Below, piece after piece: positions 16,359-25,039 of a stretch of DNA of 64,000 nt (positions are counted from its first letter, which is position 1; every line of letters starts with the position of its first letter). Location of the stretch: assembly GCF_913062585.1 (NCBI RefSeq), contig NZ_CAJXWX010000015.1, forward strand, positions 1 to 64,000. Reading direction: 5' to 3'. Both the position numbers and the translations under genes were made by a program. The notes beneath the pieces were generated by a model. That model was not told the DNA's origin and did not search any database. It saw only the letters and a list, made by a program, of their open reading frames with translations. The DNA is from an uncultured Sphingomonas sp. (GTDB lineage Bacteria; Pseudomonadota; Alphaproteobacteria; Sphingomonadales; Sphingomonadaceae).

Positions 16359-17918
16359 TCAACCCAATGCTCTAAGTTTCTGCTCGCCGCCATCAGTTTG
16401 CGACAATAATTTCATCGCTCTCATCTCATCGACAGGACGACTGAACAGATAGCCCTGCAGCGTCGTGCATCCATTCTTGCGAAGTTGAGCGAACTGTCGA
16501 TCGTCTTCGACCCCTTCTGCCGTCGTATCCATCTTCAGCGCGGTGGCGAGGTCGACGATCGCTTTGACGATGGCAGCGGCGCTGGCATCGTTGGCCACGT
16601 TGGTGACGAACGAGCGATCGATCTTGATCTTGTCGAATGGGAAGGACCGCAAATAGCTAAGCGAGGAATATCCCGTTCCGAAGTCGTCCAGCGCTATTCG
16701 CACCCCGAGCGCCTTGAGCATGTGGAGGATTTGCAGGACGTTGGACTCGCCATCCAAAAAGACCGATTCCGTGATCTCGATTTCCAACCGCTCCGGAGCC
16801 AGGCCGCTTTTGGAGAGGGCTTGGAGCACGATCGCGCTGAAGCCTTGCGCGCGGAACTGAAGCGGCGAGACATTGACCGCGATGCGGATATGCGTCGGCC
16901 ATGCCGCCGCGATCCGGCAAGCTTCATGCATCACCCATTCGCCAATCTGGAGGATCAAGCCGCATTCTTCGGCGATAGGGATGAAATCGGCCGGCGAAAT
17001 ATGGCCCTGCTGAGGGTGCGGCCACCGCAGCAGCGCTTCGAACCCCTTGATCGCGCCATTGTCGCCCGCGACGATCGGCTGGAAATACAGGCGGAGATCG
17101 CCGGACCGGATCGCGACGCGCAAATCCGTCTCGATCTGACGACGTCGTCGCGCGGCCTCGTCCAACGATTGCTCGAAGAAGCGGAAACCGCCACGCCCAT
17201 CGGACTTGGCCCGGTACAGCGCCAGGTCCGCATTCTTCAGCAGGGTCATGCCGTCGCGACCGTCGGTCGGGAACATGGCGATACCGACACTTGCGCCGAC
17301 GACGGTCGTGTGACCGCCCACGTCCCACGGCTCGGCCAGCGCCTTCACAATTGCCTGTGCCAGCCGCCGGGGGCGTTCGGAATGGGCCTCTACGCCAATG
17401 ATGATCGCGAACTCGTCTCCGCCCAGTCGTGCGACCATCGCGCCGTCCGCCAACCGCAACAGCAACTGGCCGACATCGCGCAGAAGCGCATCGCCGACCG
17501 GGTGGCCCAGCGTGTCGTTGACACCTTTGAAGCCATCCAGGTCCAGGCACAGGACCGCGACCTCCTCGCCCAGCCGCTGCGCGCGCGCCACCGCCTGGTC
17601 GAGCGTCTGTTGAAAGAAGGCCCGGTTCGGCAGGTCGGTCAGGCCGTCATGGAATGCCAGATGCGAGATGCGCTGCTCGCGCTCCTTGATGCCCAGCGAC
17701 ATGCGATTGAATGATGACGCCAGCCGCCCGACCTCGTCCTGGCTGACCACCTCGACCTCATGCCGCTCCCCATTTTCGAGCAGCCGGGCCGCCGCATCCA
17801 GGGCCGCGATCGGCTTCGCGATGCCGCCCGCCAACCGCCGGGTGCCCAGGACGATGAGGACGAGCCAGACGACCCCGGCGATCACCAACCCGATCTGGAT
17901 CGAACGATAGGACTCCAT
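16359..17918 (-). CDS. HAMP-GGDEF-EAL cyclic-di-GMP protein, 5'-truncated
   Basis: A 519-residue protein with one membrane helix (residues 7-26), a HAMP linker (27-80), a GGDEF diguanylate cyclase domain (RLGGDEF, 164-170) and an EAL phosphodiesterase domain (EAL 294-296; DDFGTGYSS 411-419). Both catalytic motifs look intact. The 5' end is not natural. Codons just upstream of the first ATG (17919-17988) remain open and read FTAPRQPDGSAQ, then VALLLSYPIARA, the end of a periplasmic sensor domain, before a TGA. So the sensor domain and first helix are lost. The last residues also overlap IS481-derived sequence. Expression and membrane topology are doubtful. Confidence 0.85.
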   Translation of the reverse strand: MESYRSIQIGLVIAGVVWLVLIVLGTRRLAGGIAKPIAALDAAARLLENGERHEVEVVSQDEVGRLASSFNRMSLGIKEREQRISHLAFHDGLTDLPNRAFFQQTLDQAVARAQRLGEEVAVLCLDLDGFKGVNDTLGHPVGDALLRDVGQLLLRLADGAMVARLGGDEFAIIIGVEAHSERPRRLAQAIVKALAEPWDVGGHTTVVGASVGIAMFPTDGRDGMTLLKNADLALYRAKSDGRGGFRFFEQSLDEAARRRRQIETDLRVAIRSGDLRLYFQPIVAGDNGAIKGFEALLRWPHPQQGHISPADFIPIAEECGLILQIGEWVMHEACRIAAAWPTHIRIAVNVSPLQFRAQGFSAIVLQALSKSGLAPERLEIEITESVFLDGESNVLQILHMLKALGVRIALDDFGTGYSSLSYLRSFPFDKIKIDRSFVTNVANDASAAAIVKAIVDLATALKMDTTAEGVEDDRQFAQLRKNGCTTLQGYLFSRPVDEMRAMKLLSQTDGGEQKLRALG

Positions 17919-18052
17919 GGCCCGCGCAATGGGGTAGGACAGGAGGAGGGCAACCTGTGCCGACCCGTCCGGTTGCCTCGGGGCGGTGAACGATCATGTG
18001 CCAAGAGCATTTTCCCTTGGTGACAACACCATAGCTCCGGAGCCTTGCGACC

Positions 18053-18826
18053 ATGAAGACCAGTGGCAACACCATCCTGATGACCGGCGGTGGCAGCGGT
18101 ATCGGGGAAGCGCTGGCGCATCGTTTCCATGATCGGGGCGACACGGTCATCATCGCGGGGCGTCGCCGCGATGCGCTGGAGGCCGCAGCCAGGGGACGGG
18201 ATCGCATCCATGTCGTCACGCTGGACGTCGAGGACGGCGCGGCGGTCGACGCCTTTGCCGCAAAGGTCGTCGCCGACTTCCCCGCACTCAACGTGCTTTT
18301 CAACAATGCCGGGATCATGCGGTTCGAGGACCTGACCCGGCGGCGTGACCTGTCGGATGCCGAAGCCACGCTGACCACCAACTTGCTGGGACCGATCCGG
18401 CTGACGAACGCGCTGATCGAGCATCTGACGGCACAGCCGGATGCGGCCATCGTCAACGTGACCTCGGGCCTGGCCTTCGTGCCACTGGTCGCGACCCCGA
18501 CCTATTCGGCGACCAAGGCAGCGATCCATTCCTATACCGTGTCGCTGCGCACCCAGCTGGCAGGCAAGGTGGAGGTGATCGAAGTAGCACCGCCGGGCGT
18601 GCAGACTGACCTGACCCCGGGCCAGGCCAACCGCCCCGGCTATATGCCGCTCGACGCCTTTGCCGATGCGGTCGTGGCGCAGTTCGCCCAGTCGCCCACC
18701 CCTTCCGAAATCCTGGTCGACGAAGTCCAGTTCCTGCGCCAGGCGGAGCGCGAGGGGCGGTTCGACGAAACGCTGAAGACGCTGACCGAACGCGCCGCGC
18801 GCCAGCGGGAAGCGGGCGGCGCTTGA
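18053..18826 (+). CDS. Short-chain dehydrogenase/reductase, DltE-like
   Basis: A 257-residue classical SDR. The nucleotide-binding motif TGGGSGIG is at 11-18, the structural NNAG at about 83, and the active-site YSATK follows a conserved Ser in VNVTSGLAF. It resembles DltE/YvaG-type oxidoreductases of unknown substrate, whose C-terminal half (VAPPGVQTDLTPGQ, EILVDEVQFLRQAEREGRFD) is a good family marker. The gene stands alone just right of the recombination junction that removed the GGDEF-EAL 5' end; its promoter lies within about 60 bases upstream. It is convergent with the DUF427/monooxygenase pair. Confidence 0.88.
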   Translation: MKTSGNTILMTGGGSGIGEALAHRFHDRGDTVIIAGRRRDALEAAARGRDRIHVVTLDVEDGAAVDAFAAKVVADFPALNVLFNNAGIMRFEDLTRRRDLSDAEATLTTNLLGPIRLTNALIEHLTAQPDAAIVNVTSGLAFVPLVATPTYSATKAAIHSYTVSLRTQLAGKVEVIEVAPPGVQTDLTPGQANRPGYMPLDAFADAVVAQFAQSPTPSEILVDEVQFLRQAEREGRFDETLKTLTERAARQREAGGA

Positions 18827-18832
18827 CTCCGC

Positions 18833-19321
18833 CTACCAGCCCATGCTGCCGGGGCCGCCCTTGAACGGCCCGGCCAGATCGGCGGTGATCCAGCCGCCGT
18901 AAAAGCCGCCCGGCTGGGGCCGCACCGTCTCGCCATCCACGCTGCACCGGTCGAGCGGCGCGGCGTAGAATGCGACATGGTCGCGCAGGATCGCGAAAGC
19001 GGGCGTGGGATTGGGATAGCTCCACGCCACATCGCGCAGCAGCTGGCCGCCGATTTCGACATGCCAATAGACCGCCTGCCCCTTCCACTCGCAAAAGGAT
19101 CGCCGGTCGGACGGGCGCAGCACGCCGGGCACGATATCGGCGGGCGGCAGGTACCAGCTGGGTGGATGGCTGGTCTCCAGCGTGCGGACCGCTGCGCGGC
19201 TGTCGGCGAGAAGGATGCCGCGATGCTCGATGCGGATATGGCGGTCGCTCCGCTCGGCAATGGCGGGACGCGGATAGGACCAGACGCTTTCCTGACCGGG
19301 GGCGACGGGATCGGGCTTCAT
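18833..19321 (-). CDS. DUF427 domain protein
   Basis: A 162-residue protein of the DUF427 family, a small beta-rich fold of unknown function. Typical family segments are HIRIEHRGILLADS, SWYLPPADI, RSFCEWKGQAVYWHV, and a C-terminal GGFYGGWITADLAGPFKGG. It overlaps the FAD monooxygenase upstream (ATGA), so the two are made together. No enzymatic role can be assigned; members are often found next to flavin enzymes and SDRs. Confidence 0.85.
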   Translation of the reverse strand: MKPDPVAPGQESVWSYPRPAIAERSDRHIRIEHRGILLADSRAAVRTLETSHPPSWYLPPADIVPGVLRPSDRRSFCEWKGQAVYWHVEIGGQLLRDVAWSYPNPTPAFAILRDHVAFYAAPLDRCSVDGETVRPQPGGFYGGWITADLAGPFKGGPGSMGW

Positions 19322-20529
19322 CGGGCCATGCTTTCGGATTGCGGGGTGTAGCGCGACAGGTCGGGCTCGTGCGCGTCGCCTCCGCCGAACAGCCGGGCGG
19401 CGGCCCGGGCGACGATCGGCTGGCTGGTGAGTGACAGTATCGCATGGAGGATATGGATGCCGGTCCGGCTATGCGGGTTCGCCAGCCGGGGGACGAAACG
19501 CGGGATGCCCTGCGCCTTGTCGACCATCGGCCGCATCGCCTTGTCATAGGCACCGAAGGCCGTGCCGAGCGATGCCGCGCGGATCATCTCGCCCGCCAGC
19601 ACCCGCGCGCCCGTCACGGCGAGCGTCGCGCCGACGCCGCCCAGCGGCGTGACGCACCACGCCGCATCGCCGCACAGCGCCACCCTGCCCTTCGACCAGC
19701 GCGGCATTCGTACCTGGCGGAGCACGTCGAAATAAAAGTCGGACGTGTCCGCCATGCCCGCCAGCACGCGGGGCCCCTGCCAACCGACATCGGCAAAGGT
19801 TTCGCGCAGCCATGTTTTTTGCCGCGCGACATCCCAATCCTGTTCGCCTTCGGGCGGCTTCTGCACGCACAACATCGCGCGGGTCGTGCCATGCCGATCG
19901 GGGCGGAGCGACACGCTGCGCCCGCCCGGTGCATGATACCAGCGCCAGAGCCGGTCATCCTCGGCGACACGCGGGATGGTGAAATAGGCCATGGTCATGT
20001 GCATCCAGCGCGGCCGGTTCTCGCCCGGAAAGACCAGTTCGCGCGTCGCCGAGCCCACGCCCTCGGCCACCAGTACCGCATCGAACCGCTCCGTCGCGCC
20101 GCTCGCGAAACGCACGATCGCCACGTCGTCGCGCTGGTCGATCGCCACCACATGGTCGCCGAAGCGATAGCGGGCCGTGCCCCGCGCCGCCTCGAACAAC
20201 AGCTGGGCCAGATCGCCGCGCAGGATCTCCATTTCCGCCGTCGGCCCGTCCTGGCCCAGCTCGGCGGTCAGGAACCGCGCGGCGATCCGTCCGCGCCCGT
20301 CGATCCAGGCGGTGCCCTTCTCGCCGGTGCCCGCCGCCAGCGCCGCCGCCTCCAGCCCCATCTCGCGCAGCACCGATCGTCCCGCGCCGCGCACATCGAC
20401 ATTCTGCCCGCCATCGCGAAAGGCGGGGGCGCGTTCGACCACCGCCACCTCATATCCGGCGCGGCTGAGCCACCAGGCCAAGGCGTTGCCCGCGATGCTG
20501 GCGCCGGTGATCAGAACCCTGGTCGACAC
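19318..20529 (-). CDS. FAD-dependent monooxygenase (PHBH-fold, TetX/RebC-like)
   Basis: A 403-residue flavoprotein with the dinucleotide motif VLITGASIAGNALAWWLSRA at the N-terminus, the second motif DAVLVAEGVGSATRE, and the FAD pyrophosphate motif GRVALCGDAAWCVTPLGGVG. These are the hallmarks of group A aromatic-type hydroxylases that use NAD(P)H and oxygen. The substrate is unknown. I chose GTG 20529 because AAAGGAGA lies seven bases upstream; an in-frame ATG at 20601 would add 24 residues overlapping the control region. It is the first gene of a pair with the DUF427 gene and divergent from the hydrolase-ABC operon. Confidence 0.85.
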   Translation of the reverse strand: MSTRVLITGASIAGNALAWWLSRAGYEVAVVERAPAFRDGGQNVDVRGAGRSVLREMGLEAAALAAGTGEKGTAWIDGRGRIAARFLTAELGQDGPTAEMEILRGDLAQLLFEAARGTARYRFGDHVVAIDQRDDVAIVRFASGATERFDAVLVAEGVGSATRELVFPGENRPRWMHMTMAYFTIPRVAEDDRLWRWYHAPGGRSVSLRPDRHGTTRAMLCVQKPPEGEQDWDVARQKTWLRETFADVGWQGPRVLAGMADTSDFYFDVLRQVRMPRWSKGRVALCGDAAWCVTPLGGVGATLAVTGARVLAGEMIRAASLGTAFGAYDKAMRPMVDKAQGIPRFVPRLANPHSRTGIHILHAILSLTSQPIVARAAARLFGGGDAHEPDLSRYTPQSESMAR

Positions 20530-20595
20530 GCGTTCGTCTCCTTTGGCAGCATAACGCCGGGCGAAGGAAAAGTGACGAGGGACGGGATGCGGCCA

Positions 20596-20607
20596 TGACA
20601 TATGTCA
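20596..20607. promoter_or_regulatory. Palindrome TGACATATGTCA in the divergent control region
   Basis: A perfect 12-bp dyad lies between the divergent monooxygenase gene (start 20529) and hydrolase gene (start 20667), a natural place for an operator acting on both. Candidate binders include the DesR-like regulator encoded in the downstream operon, but no experimental link can be made from sequence. Confidence 0.45.
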
Positions 20608-20666
20608 CTGCCGCGTGAGGCCATGGCGAAGCACAAGAGGCGTATCTTCAATCGGGGGATCGACCG

Positions 20667-21617
20667 ATGCTTCTGACCGCCCTGGCGCTCGCCGCCGCCC
20701 TTCCAATCGCGACGCTACCGCCGATCGTCCCGCCCGAGGCGATCGCCATCGCCCCGCGCCCGATCCGCCAGCCCGACCTGATCGGCAACCTGTATCTGCC
20801 CGACCGGACCGGCCGGGCGCCCGCGATCCTGCTGCTCGGCGGGTCGGAGGGCGGGCTGGGCCAGGCGACCGCGCGGGAAGCAGCGGCGCTGGCCGCGCAT
20901 GGCTATGTCGTGCTGCAACTGAGCTATTTCGGCAGCCCCGGACAGCCGCCCGCGCTGAAATCCATTCCGATCGAAACCTTCACCCATGCGCTCGACTGGC
21001 TGAAGGCCCGGCCCGAGGTCGCGGCCGACCGGATCGGCATCATCGGCACCTCCAAGGGCGCCGAGGCCGCATTGCTGGTCGCGTCGCGCCGACCAGACCT
21101 GAAGATCGCCGTCATGGCCGCGCCGTCAAGCGTCGTCTGGCCGGGGATCGGCGGTGCCGAAATGGTCACCGAATCCTCCTGGACCGAAGGCGGACAGCCG
21201 GTGCCCTTCACCCCCTATGGCTGGACCGGCGCGTGGAAGGGCATTCACGCGCTCTACGCCGATGGGCTGGCCGACCCGGCCAAGGGCGCGCTCGGCACCA
21301 TTCCGGTGGAGCGCAGCCGCGCGGCGATCATCCTGGTGTGCGGCGAAGCCGACACGCTCTGGCCCGCCTGCCCCATGGCCCATGCCGTCGAGGCGCGATT
21401 GCGACAGGCGCAATATCGACCGGGCGTCACGGTGCTGTCCTATGCCGATGCCGGGCATTTCGTCTTCGGAACGCCGGTTGACACAGGCAGTCCCGATGCG
21501 GCGCGGCTGGCAAGCCTGGGCGGCACGACGGACGGCGTGATCGCCGCACGGACCGACAGCTGGACCAAGGTGCTGGCCGCGCTCGACCGGGTGCTCCGGC
21601 CGGGAGAGGCGCGATGA
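20667..21617 (+). CDS. Exported alpha/beta hydrolase, dienelactone hydrolase/BAAT-like
   Basis: A 316-residue alpha/beta hydrolase with a short signal peptide (LLTALALAAALPIA). The nucleophile elbow is GTSKG with Ser129, and acid and base follow in CGEADTLWP and ADAGHFVFG. The segment LLLGGSEGGLG forms the oxyanion region, as in acyl-CoA thioester hydrolase/BAAT C-terminal domains. It probably cleaves an ester, thioester or lactam of a small molecule. It begins a five-gene operon with an ABC exporter and a two-component system, joined by ATGA overlaps, so it may inactivate or process the exported compound. Confidence 0.82.
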   Translation: MLLTALALAAALPIATLPPIVPPEAIAIAPRPIRQPDLIGNLYLPDRTGRAPAILLLGGSEGGLGQATAREAAALAAHGYVVLQLSYFGSPGQPPALKSIPIETFTHALDWLKARPEVAADRIGIIGTSKGAEAALLVASRRPDLKIAVMAAPSSVVWPGIGGAEMVTESSWTEGGQPVPFTPYGWTGAWKGIHALYADGLADPAKGALGTIPVERSRAAIILVCGEADTLWPACPMAHAVEARLRQAQYRPGVTVLSYADAGHFVFGTPVDTGSPDAARLASLGGTTDGVIAARTDSWTKVLAALDRVLRPGEAR

Positions 21618-22525
21618 CCGACCATCTCGGCGATGTCGCGCGGCTGACCCGCGTGTCGAAGCGGCTGGGCGGTCGCCCGGTGCTGGCCGGACTGGACCTG
21701 GGCGTGCGCGCAGGGGAAGTGACCGCGCTGCTCGGCCCCAATGGTGCGGGCAAGACCACCTCGGTCTCGCTGCTGACCGGGCGGATCGCGCCCGATGACG
21801 GTGCGGCGACGCTGTTCGGGCTCGATCCCCGGCGCCCCGCCGCGCGGCGGCGAATGGGCGTCATGCTGCAAAGCGCAGGGTTGCCCGATGTGCTGACCGT
21901 CGCGGAGGTGGTGACGCTCCAGTCCGGCTATTATCCCGATCCGCGCCCGCTGGCCGAGACGCTGGCGCTGGCCGGGCTGAGCGATCTGGCGGAACGGCGC
22001 TGCGCCGCGCTGTCGGGCGGACAGGCACGGCGCGTCCATTATGCGCTGGCGATCTGTGGACGGCCCGACCTGCTCGTCCTGGACGAACCGACCGCCGCGA
22101 TGGATCGCGGTGCGGCCCGGGCGCTGTGGAGTACCGTCCGCACCCTCGCCGATGAGGGCGCGGCGATATTGCTGACCAGCCATGATCTGGCAGAGGCGGA
22201 TGCGCTGGCCGACCGGATCGTGGTGATGGACGCCGGACGGATCGTCGCCGACGATACCTCCGCCGCGATCCGCGCAAGGGCGGGCGGTTCGGTGATCCGC
22301 TGCCGCAGTACGCTGACCACCGCCGTCGCCGCACATCTGCCCGCCGCCCGAGAGGGTGATCGGGAAGGTGCAGACCTGCGCATCGTCACGGCGGACGCGG
22401 TCGCGACCGCGCGGGCGCTGCTCGACGTCGATCCGGCGCTCACCGATCTGCGCATCGCCGACGCCACGCTGGAGGACGCGATCGCGGCGCTACTCGCCGC
22501 TGGGCAGGAAAGGATCGCCGCATGA
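21614..22525 (+). CDS. ABC transporter ATP-binding protein (DRA/CcmA type)
   Basis: A 303-residue ATPase subunit. Walker A is LGPNGAGKTT, the signature is LSGGQARRV, Walker B is LLVLDEPTAAMD, and the switch His is in LLTSHDLAEADALADR. The C-terminal 80 residues form the extension common in drug and polysaccharide ABC-2 exporters. It overlaps both the hydrolase and the permease gene by four bases and would power the single ABC-2 permease downstream. Confidence 0.92.
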   Translation: MTDHLGDVARLTRVSKRLGGRPVLAGLDLGVRAGEVTALLGPNGAGKTTSVSLLTGRIAPDDGAATLFGLDPRRPAARRRMGVMLQSAGLPDVLTVAEVVTLQSGYYPDPRPLAETLALAGLSDLAERRCAALSGGQARRVHYALAICGRPDLLVLDEPTAAMDRGAARALWSTVRTLADEGAAILLTSHDLAEADALADRIVVMDAGRIVADDTSAAIRARAGGSVIRCRSTLTTAVAAHLPAAREGDREGADLRIVTADAVATARALLDVDPALTDLRIADATLEDAIAALLAAGQERIAA

Positions 22526-23292
22526 CCGCCGCCACCCTGTCCCCGATATATAGGCCGCCCTCGGGCATCTGGTATCGGGAAGTCGTCGCCGAGCTGAAGC
22601 GCACCGCGCGCCTGCCGCAATTCCTGTTGCCGACCGTGCTGACGCCCGCGGCCTTTTACGGCCTCTTCACGCTGGCGGTCGCCAAGTCGCCATCGCCCGC
22701 CTTCGCCGCCGCGACGCTGGCCGGATATGGCGTGTTCGCCGCCACGGGCCCGGCCCTGTTCGGCTTTGGCGCGGGCGTCGCGATGGAGCGCGAGCAGGGA
22801 TTGATCGAGCTGAAGCGCGTCTCGCCCATGCCCGCCGGGGCCTATGTCGTCGCCAAGCTGGTCGCCTCGGTCGTCACGACCGCGCTGGCCCTGGCGCTGA
22901 TCGACGCGCTGGCGATCTTGGCGGGCGTGCGGCTGTCCGCGGAGACCTGGGTCGCGCTGACCTTGCTGCATCTGGGGTCCGCCATCCCATTCGCGCTGAT
23001 CGGCTTCGGCATGGGAATGCGGATGAGCGGCAAGGGCGCGGTGGCGATCGCCAATGCGCTGTTCCTGGGCGGGTCGGTGCTGGGCGGGCTGTGGATCCCC
23101 AGCGCGATGCTGCCCGGCTGGATGCGTTCGCTGGGAGAGGTCACGCCCTCCTATCATCTGGGCCAGCTGGCACGCGCGATCATCGGTGTCGACACGATCG
23201 GGACGCCCGGCGGCCACCTGTTCGCGGTGGCGGCGATGACGGCGGCGGCCATCGCCTGGGCCTGGACCGGCTGGCGAAAGAGCCCTGCTTGA
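22522..23292 (+). CDS. ABC-2 type transporter permease
   Basis: A 256-residue membrane protein with about six helices and the ABC-2 layout: a cytoplasmic N-terminus (YREVVAELKRTARLP), the conserved MEREQGLIELKRVSPMPAGAY after the second helix, and LPGWMRSLGEVTPSYHLGQL before the last. With the preceding ATPase it forms an exporter of the DrrAB/YadGH kind. The cargo is unknown. It is followed directly by a DesK-like kinase, the arrangement of Bacillus yvfSTU/desKR-type loci. Confidence 0.9.
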   Translation: MTAATLSPIYRPPSGIWYREVVAELKRTARLPQFLLPTVLTPAAFYGLFTLAVAKSPSPAFAAATLAGYGVFAATGPALFGFGAGVAMEREQGLIELKRVSPMPAGAYVVAKLVASVVTTALALALIDALAILAGVRLSAETWVALTLLHLGSAIPFALIGFGMGMRMSGKGAVAIANALFLGGSVLGGLWIPSAMLPGWMRSLGEVTPSYHLGQLARAIIGVDTIGTPGGHLFAVAAMTAAAIAWAWTGWRKSPA

Positions 23293-23324
23293 CCGGCCGG
23301 GCCCTGCTCGGCGAAAAGCCGGTC

Positions 23325-24383
23325 ATGCGAACGGCGGGCGAGCGGTGGTGGGATGGCCCCTGGCCCTGGCTGATCTATCTGATCTTCGTGCCGCTGCCCT
23401 GGCTTTGGGCGTCGCCCAAAGCGGCGACGATCCTGTGGACGCTGCTGGCGATGGCCGTGTTCCTGCCGCTCTATGCACTGGCGCACCGGGTCAGGGGGCC
23501 GCGCCTGATCGCCGCCTGCATGGCGATCACGGCGATCGGCATCGCGCTCTCGCCGCTGCCGGTCGGGTGGACGACCTTTTCCATCTATGGCGCGGCCGAG
23601 ATGGGCACCCTGTCGCCCCGGCGGGCCGCGATCCGAGGGCTGATCGTCATCGCCGCGCTGACCGCCGCGACCGGGCTGCTTCAGGGCCAGCCGCTGCTGT
23701 GGTGGCTGCCGGGCGTCTTGCTGGTCGCGATGACCGGTGGCGCCACCATCTCGCGTCAGGCTTTCTACGAACGCACCCAGGCGCTGATCGCGACGCAGGA
23801 GGAGGTACGCCGCCTCGCGGGCATGGCCGAGCGCGAGCGGATCGCGCGCGACCTTCACGACGTGGTCGGCCGCACCCTGACGCTGGTCGCGCTGAAGGCC
23901 GATCTGGCGACACGGATGCTCGACCGCGATACCGATAGCGCCCGTGCCGAGATCGGCGAGATCGCGGCGGCGGCACGCGCCGGGCTGGCCGAGGTTCGCG
24001 CCGCACTGGCGGGCCAGGCGGGCGGCGGGCTGGTGCAGGAGGCCGCCGCCTCGCTCGCCGCGCTGCGGACGGCAGGGGTGACAGCGACGCTGACGGGCGA
24101 TCCCGCCGATATTCCCGCCAATGCGGGCGCGGTGCTGGCCATGACCCTGCGCGAGGCGGTGACCAACGTGATCCGTCATGCCGGTGCCCATCGCTGCGCC
24201 ATCGCGGTCGCCATGGGGCCGGAGGACGCGATGCTGGTGGTCGAGGATGACGGCAGTGGCCTGTCCTTTCGCGAAGGCAACGGCCTGACCGGTATGCGCC
24301 AGCGGCTGGTCGCGGCGGGCGGTGCGCTGGCGCTCTCCACCACCCGTCCCGGCACCCGGATCGAGGCGCGAGTGCCCGCATGA
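23325..24383 (+). CDS. Sensor histidine kinase, NarL/DesK type
   Basis: A 352-residue membrane kinase. Four to five hydrophobic segments fill residues 12-140, like the DesK thermosensor/membrane-fluidity kinases. The phosphoacceptor His is in ERERIARDLHDVVGRTLTLV, the N box is EAVTNVIRHA, and the G box includes VEDDGSGL and GNGLTGMRQRL. A TTG at 23289 would overlap the permease stop (TTGA) and add 12 residues; I prefer ATG 23325. It overlaps its partner regulator by four bases. It probably senses membrane or envelope stress and controls the ABC exporter. Confidence 0.9.
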   Translation: MRTAGERWWDGPWPWLIYLIFVPLPWLWASPKAATILWTLLAMAVFLPLYALAHRVRGPRLIAACMAITAIGIALSPLPVGWTTFSIYGAAEMGTLSPRRAAIRGLIVIAALTAATGLLQGQPLLWWLPGVLLVAMTGGATISRQAFYERTQALIATQEEVRRLAGMAERERIARDLHDVVGRTLTLVALKADLATRMLDRDTDSARAEIGEIAAAARAGLAEVRAALAGQAGGGLVQEAAASLAALRTAGVTATLTGDPADIPANAGAVLAMTLREAVTNVIRHAGAHRCAIAVAMGPEDAMLVVEDDGSGLSFREGNGLTGMRQRLVAAGGALALSTTRPGTRIEARVPA

Positions 24384-25006
24384 CATCCATCCGCCCCGAC
24401 CCCATCCGTATCGTCATCGCCGAGGACCAAGTGATGGTGCTCGGCGCGATCGCGGCGTTGCTGGCACTGGAGCCGGATTTTGCGATTATCGGCCGGGCCG
24501 CCGATGGCGATGCCGCGCTCGATCTGGTGCGGCAACTGCGCCCCGACATATTGCTGACCGATATCGAGATGCCGGGACGGACCGGCCTGGACCTGGCGCA
24601 GATCGTGTCGAAGGAGATGCCGGGCACGGCGGTCGTCATCGTCACGACCTTCGCCCGCCCCGGCTATCTCGCCCGCGCACGAGCGGCCGGGGTACGCGGC
24701 TATCTGCTGAAGGACGCACCGGTCGACGATCTGGCCGCCGCGATCCGTAGCGTCGCGGGCGGAGGCCGCGCCATCCCAGCGCATCTGGCAGCGGCGGCGT
24801 GGGAGGTCGGCGACGATCCGCTGACCGATCGCGAGCGCGACACGCTGCGCCTGGCCGAGGAAGGGCTGTCGAACAAGGACATCGCCCGCCGCCTGGGCCT
24901 GTCGCCCGGCACCGTCCGCAACTACCTGTCCGATGCCGCCGCCAAGCTGGGGGCCGCCAACCGGATCGAGGCGGGGCGGATGGCGCGGGCCAATGGTTGG
25001 CTTTGA
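24380..25006 (+). CDS. NarL/DesR-family response regulator
   Basis: A 208-residue regulator: a receiver domain with the acidic pair in IAEDQ, the phosphorylated Asp in DILLTDIEMPG, the conserved Thr in VTTFARPGY and Lys in LLKDA; then a LuxR-type helix-turn-helix (LTDRERDTLRLAEEGLSNKD, then IARRLGLSPGTVRNYLSDAA). It is the last gene of the hydrolase-ABC-kinase operon and most likely controls that operon; the dyad at 20596-20607 is a possible target. Confidence 0.92.
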   Translation: MTSIRPDPIRIVIAEDQVMVLGAIAALLALEPDFAIIGRAADGDAALDLVRQLRPDILLTDIEMPGRTGLDLAQIVSKEMPGTAVVIVTTFARPGYLARARAAGVRGYLLKDAPVDDLAAAIRSVAGGGRAIPAHLAAAAWEVGDDPLTDRERDTLRLAEEGLSNKDIARRLGLSPGTVRNYLSDAAAKLGAANRIEAGRMARANGWL

Positions 25007-25039
25007 GGGCGCCGCCAAGCGGCGGCACCCCGCCCCGGA

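Noticed and set aside
15347-16375. A 342-residue plus-strand open frame as a real protein
   Set aside because: It is the third frame of a frameshifted IS5 transposase joined by chance to an IS481 fragment.
23154-24386. A 410-residue minus-strand frame opposite the histidine kinase
   Set aside because: It is an antisense shadow with low-complexity Arg/Gln/Gly composition and no family features, while the plus strand has clear kinase motifs.
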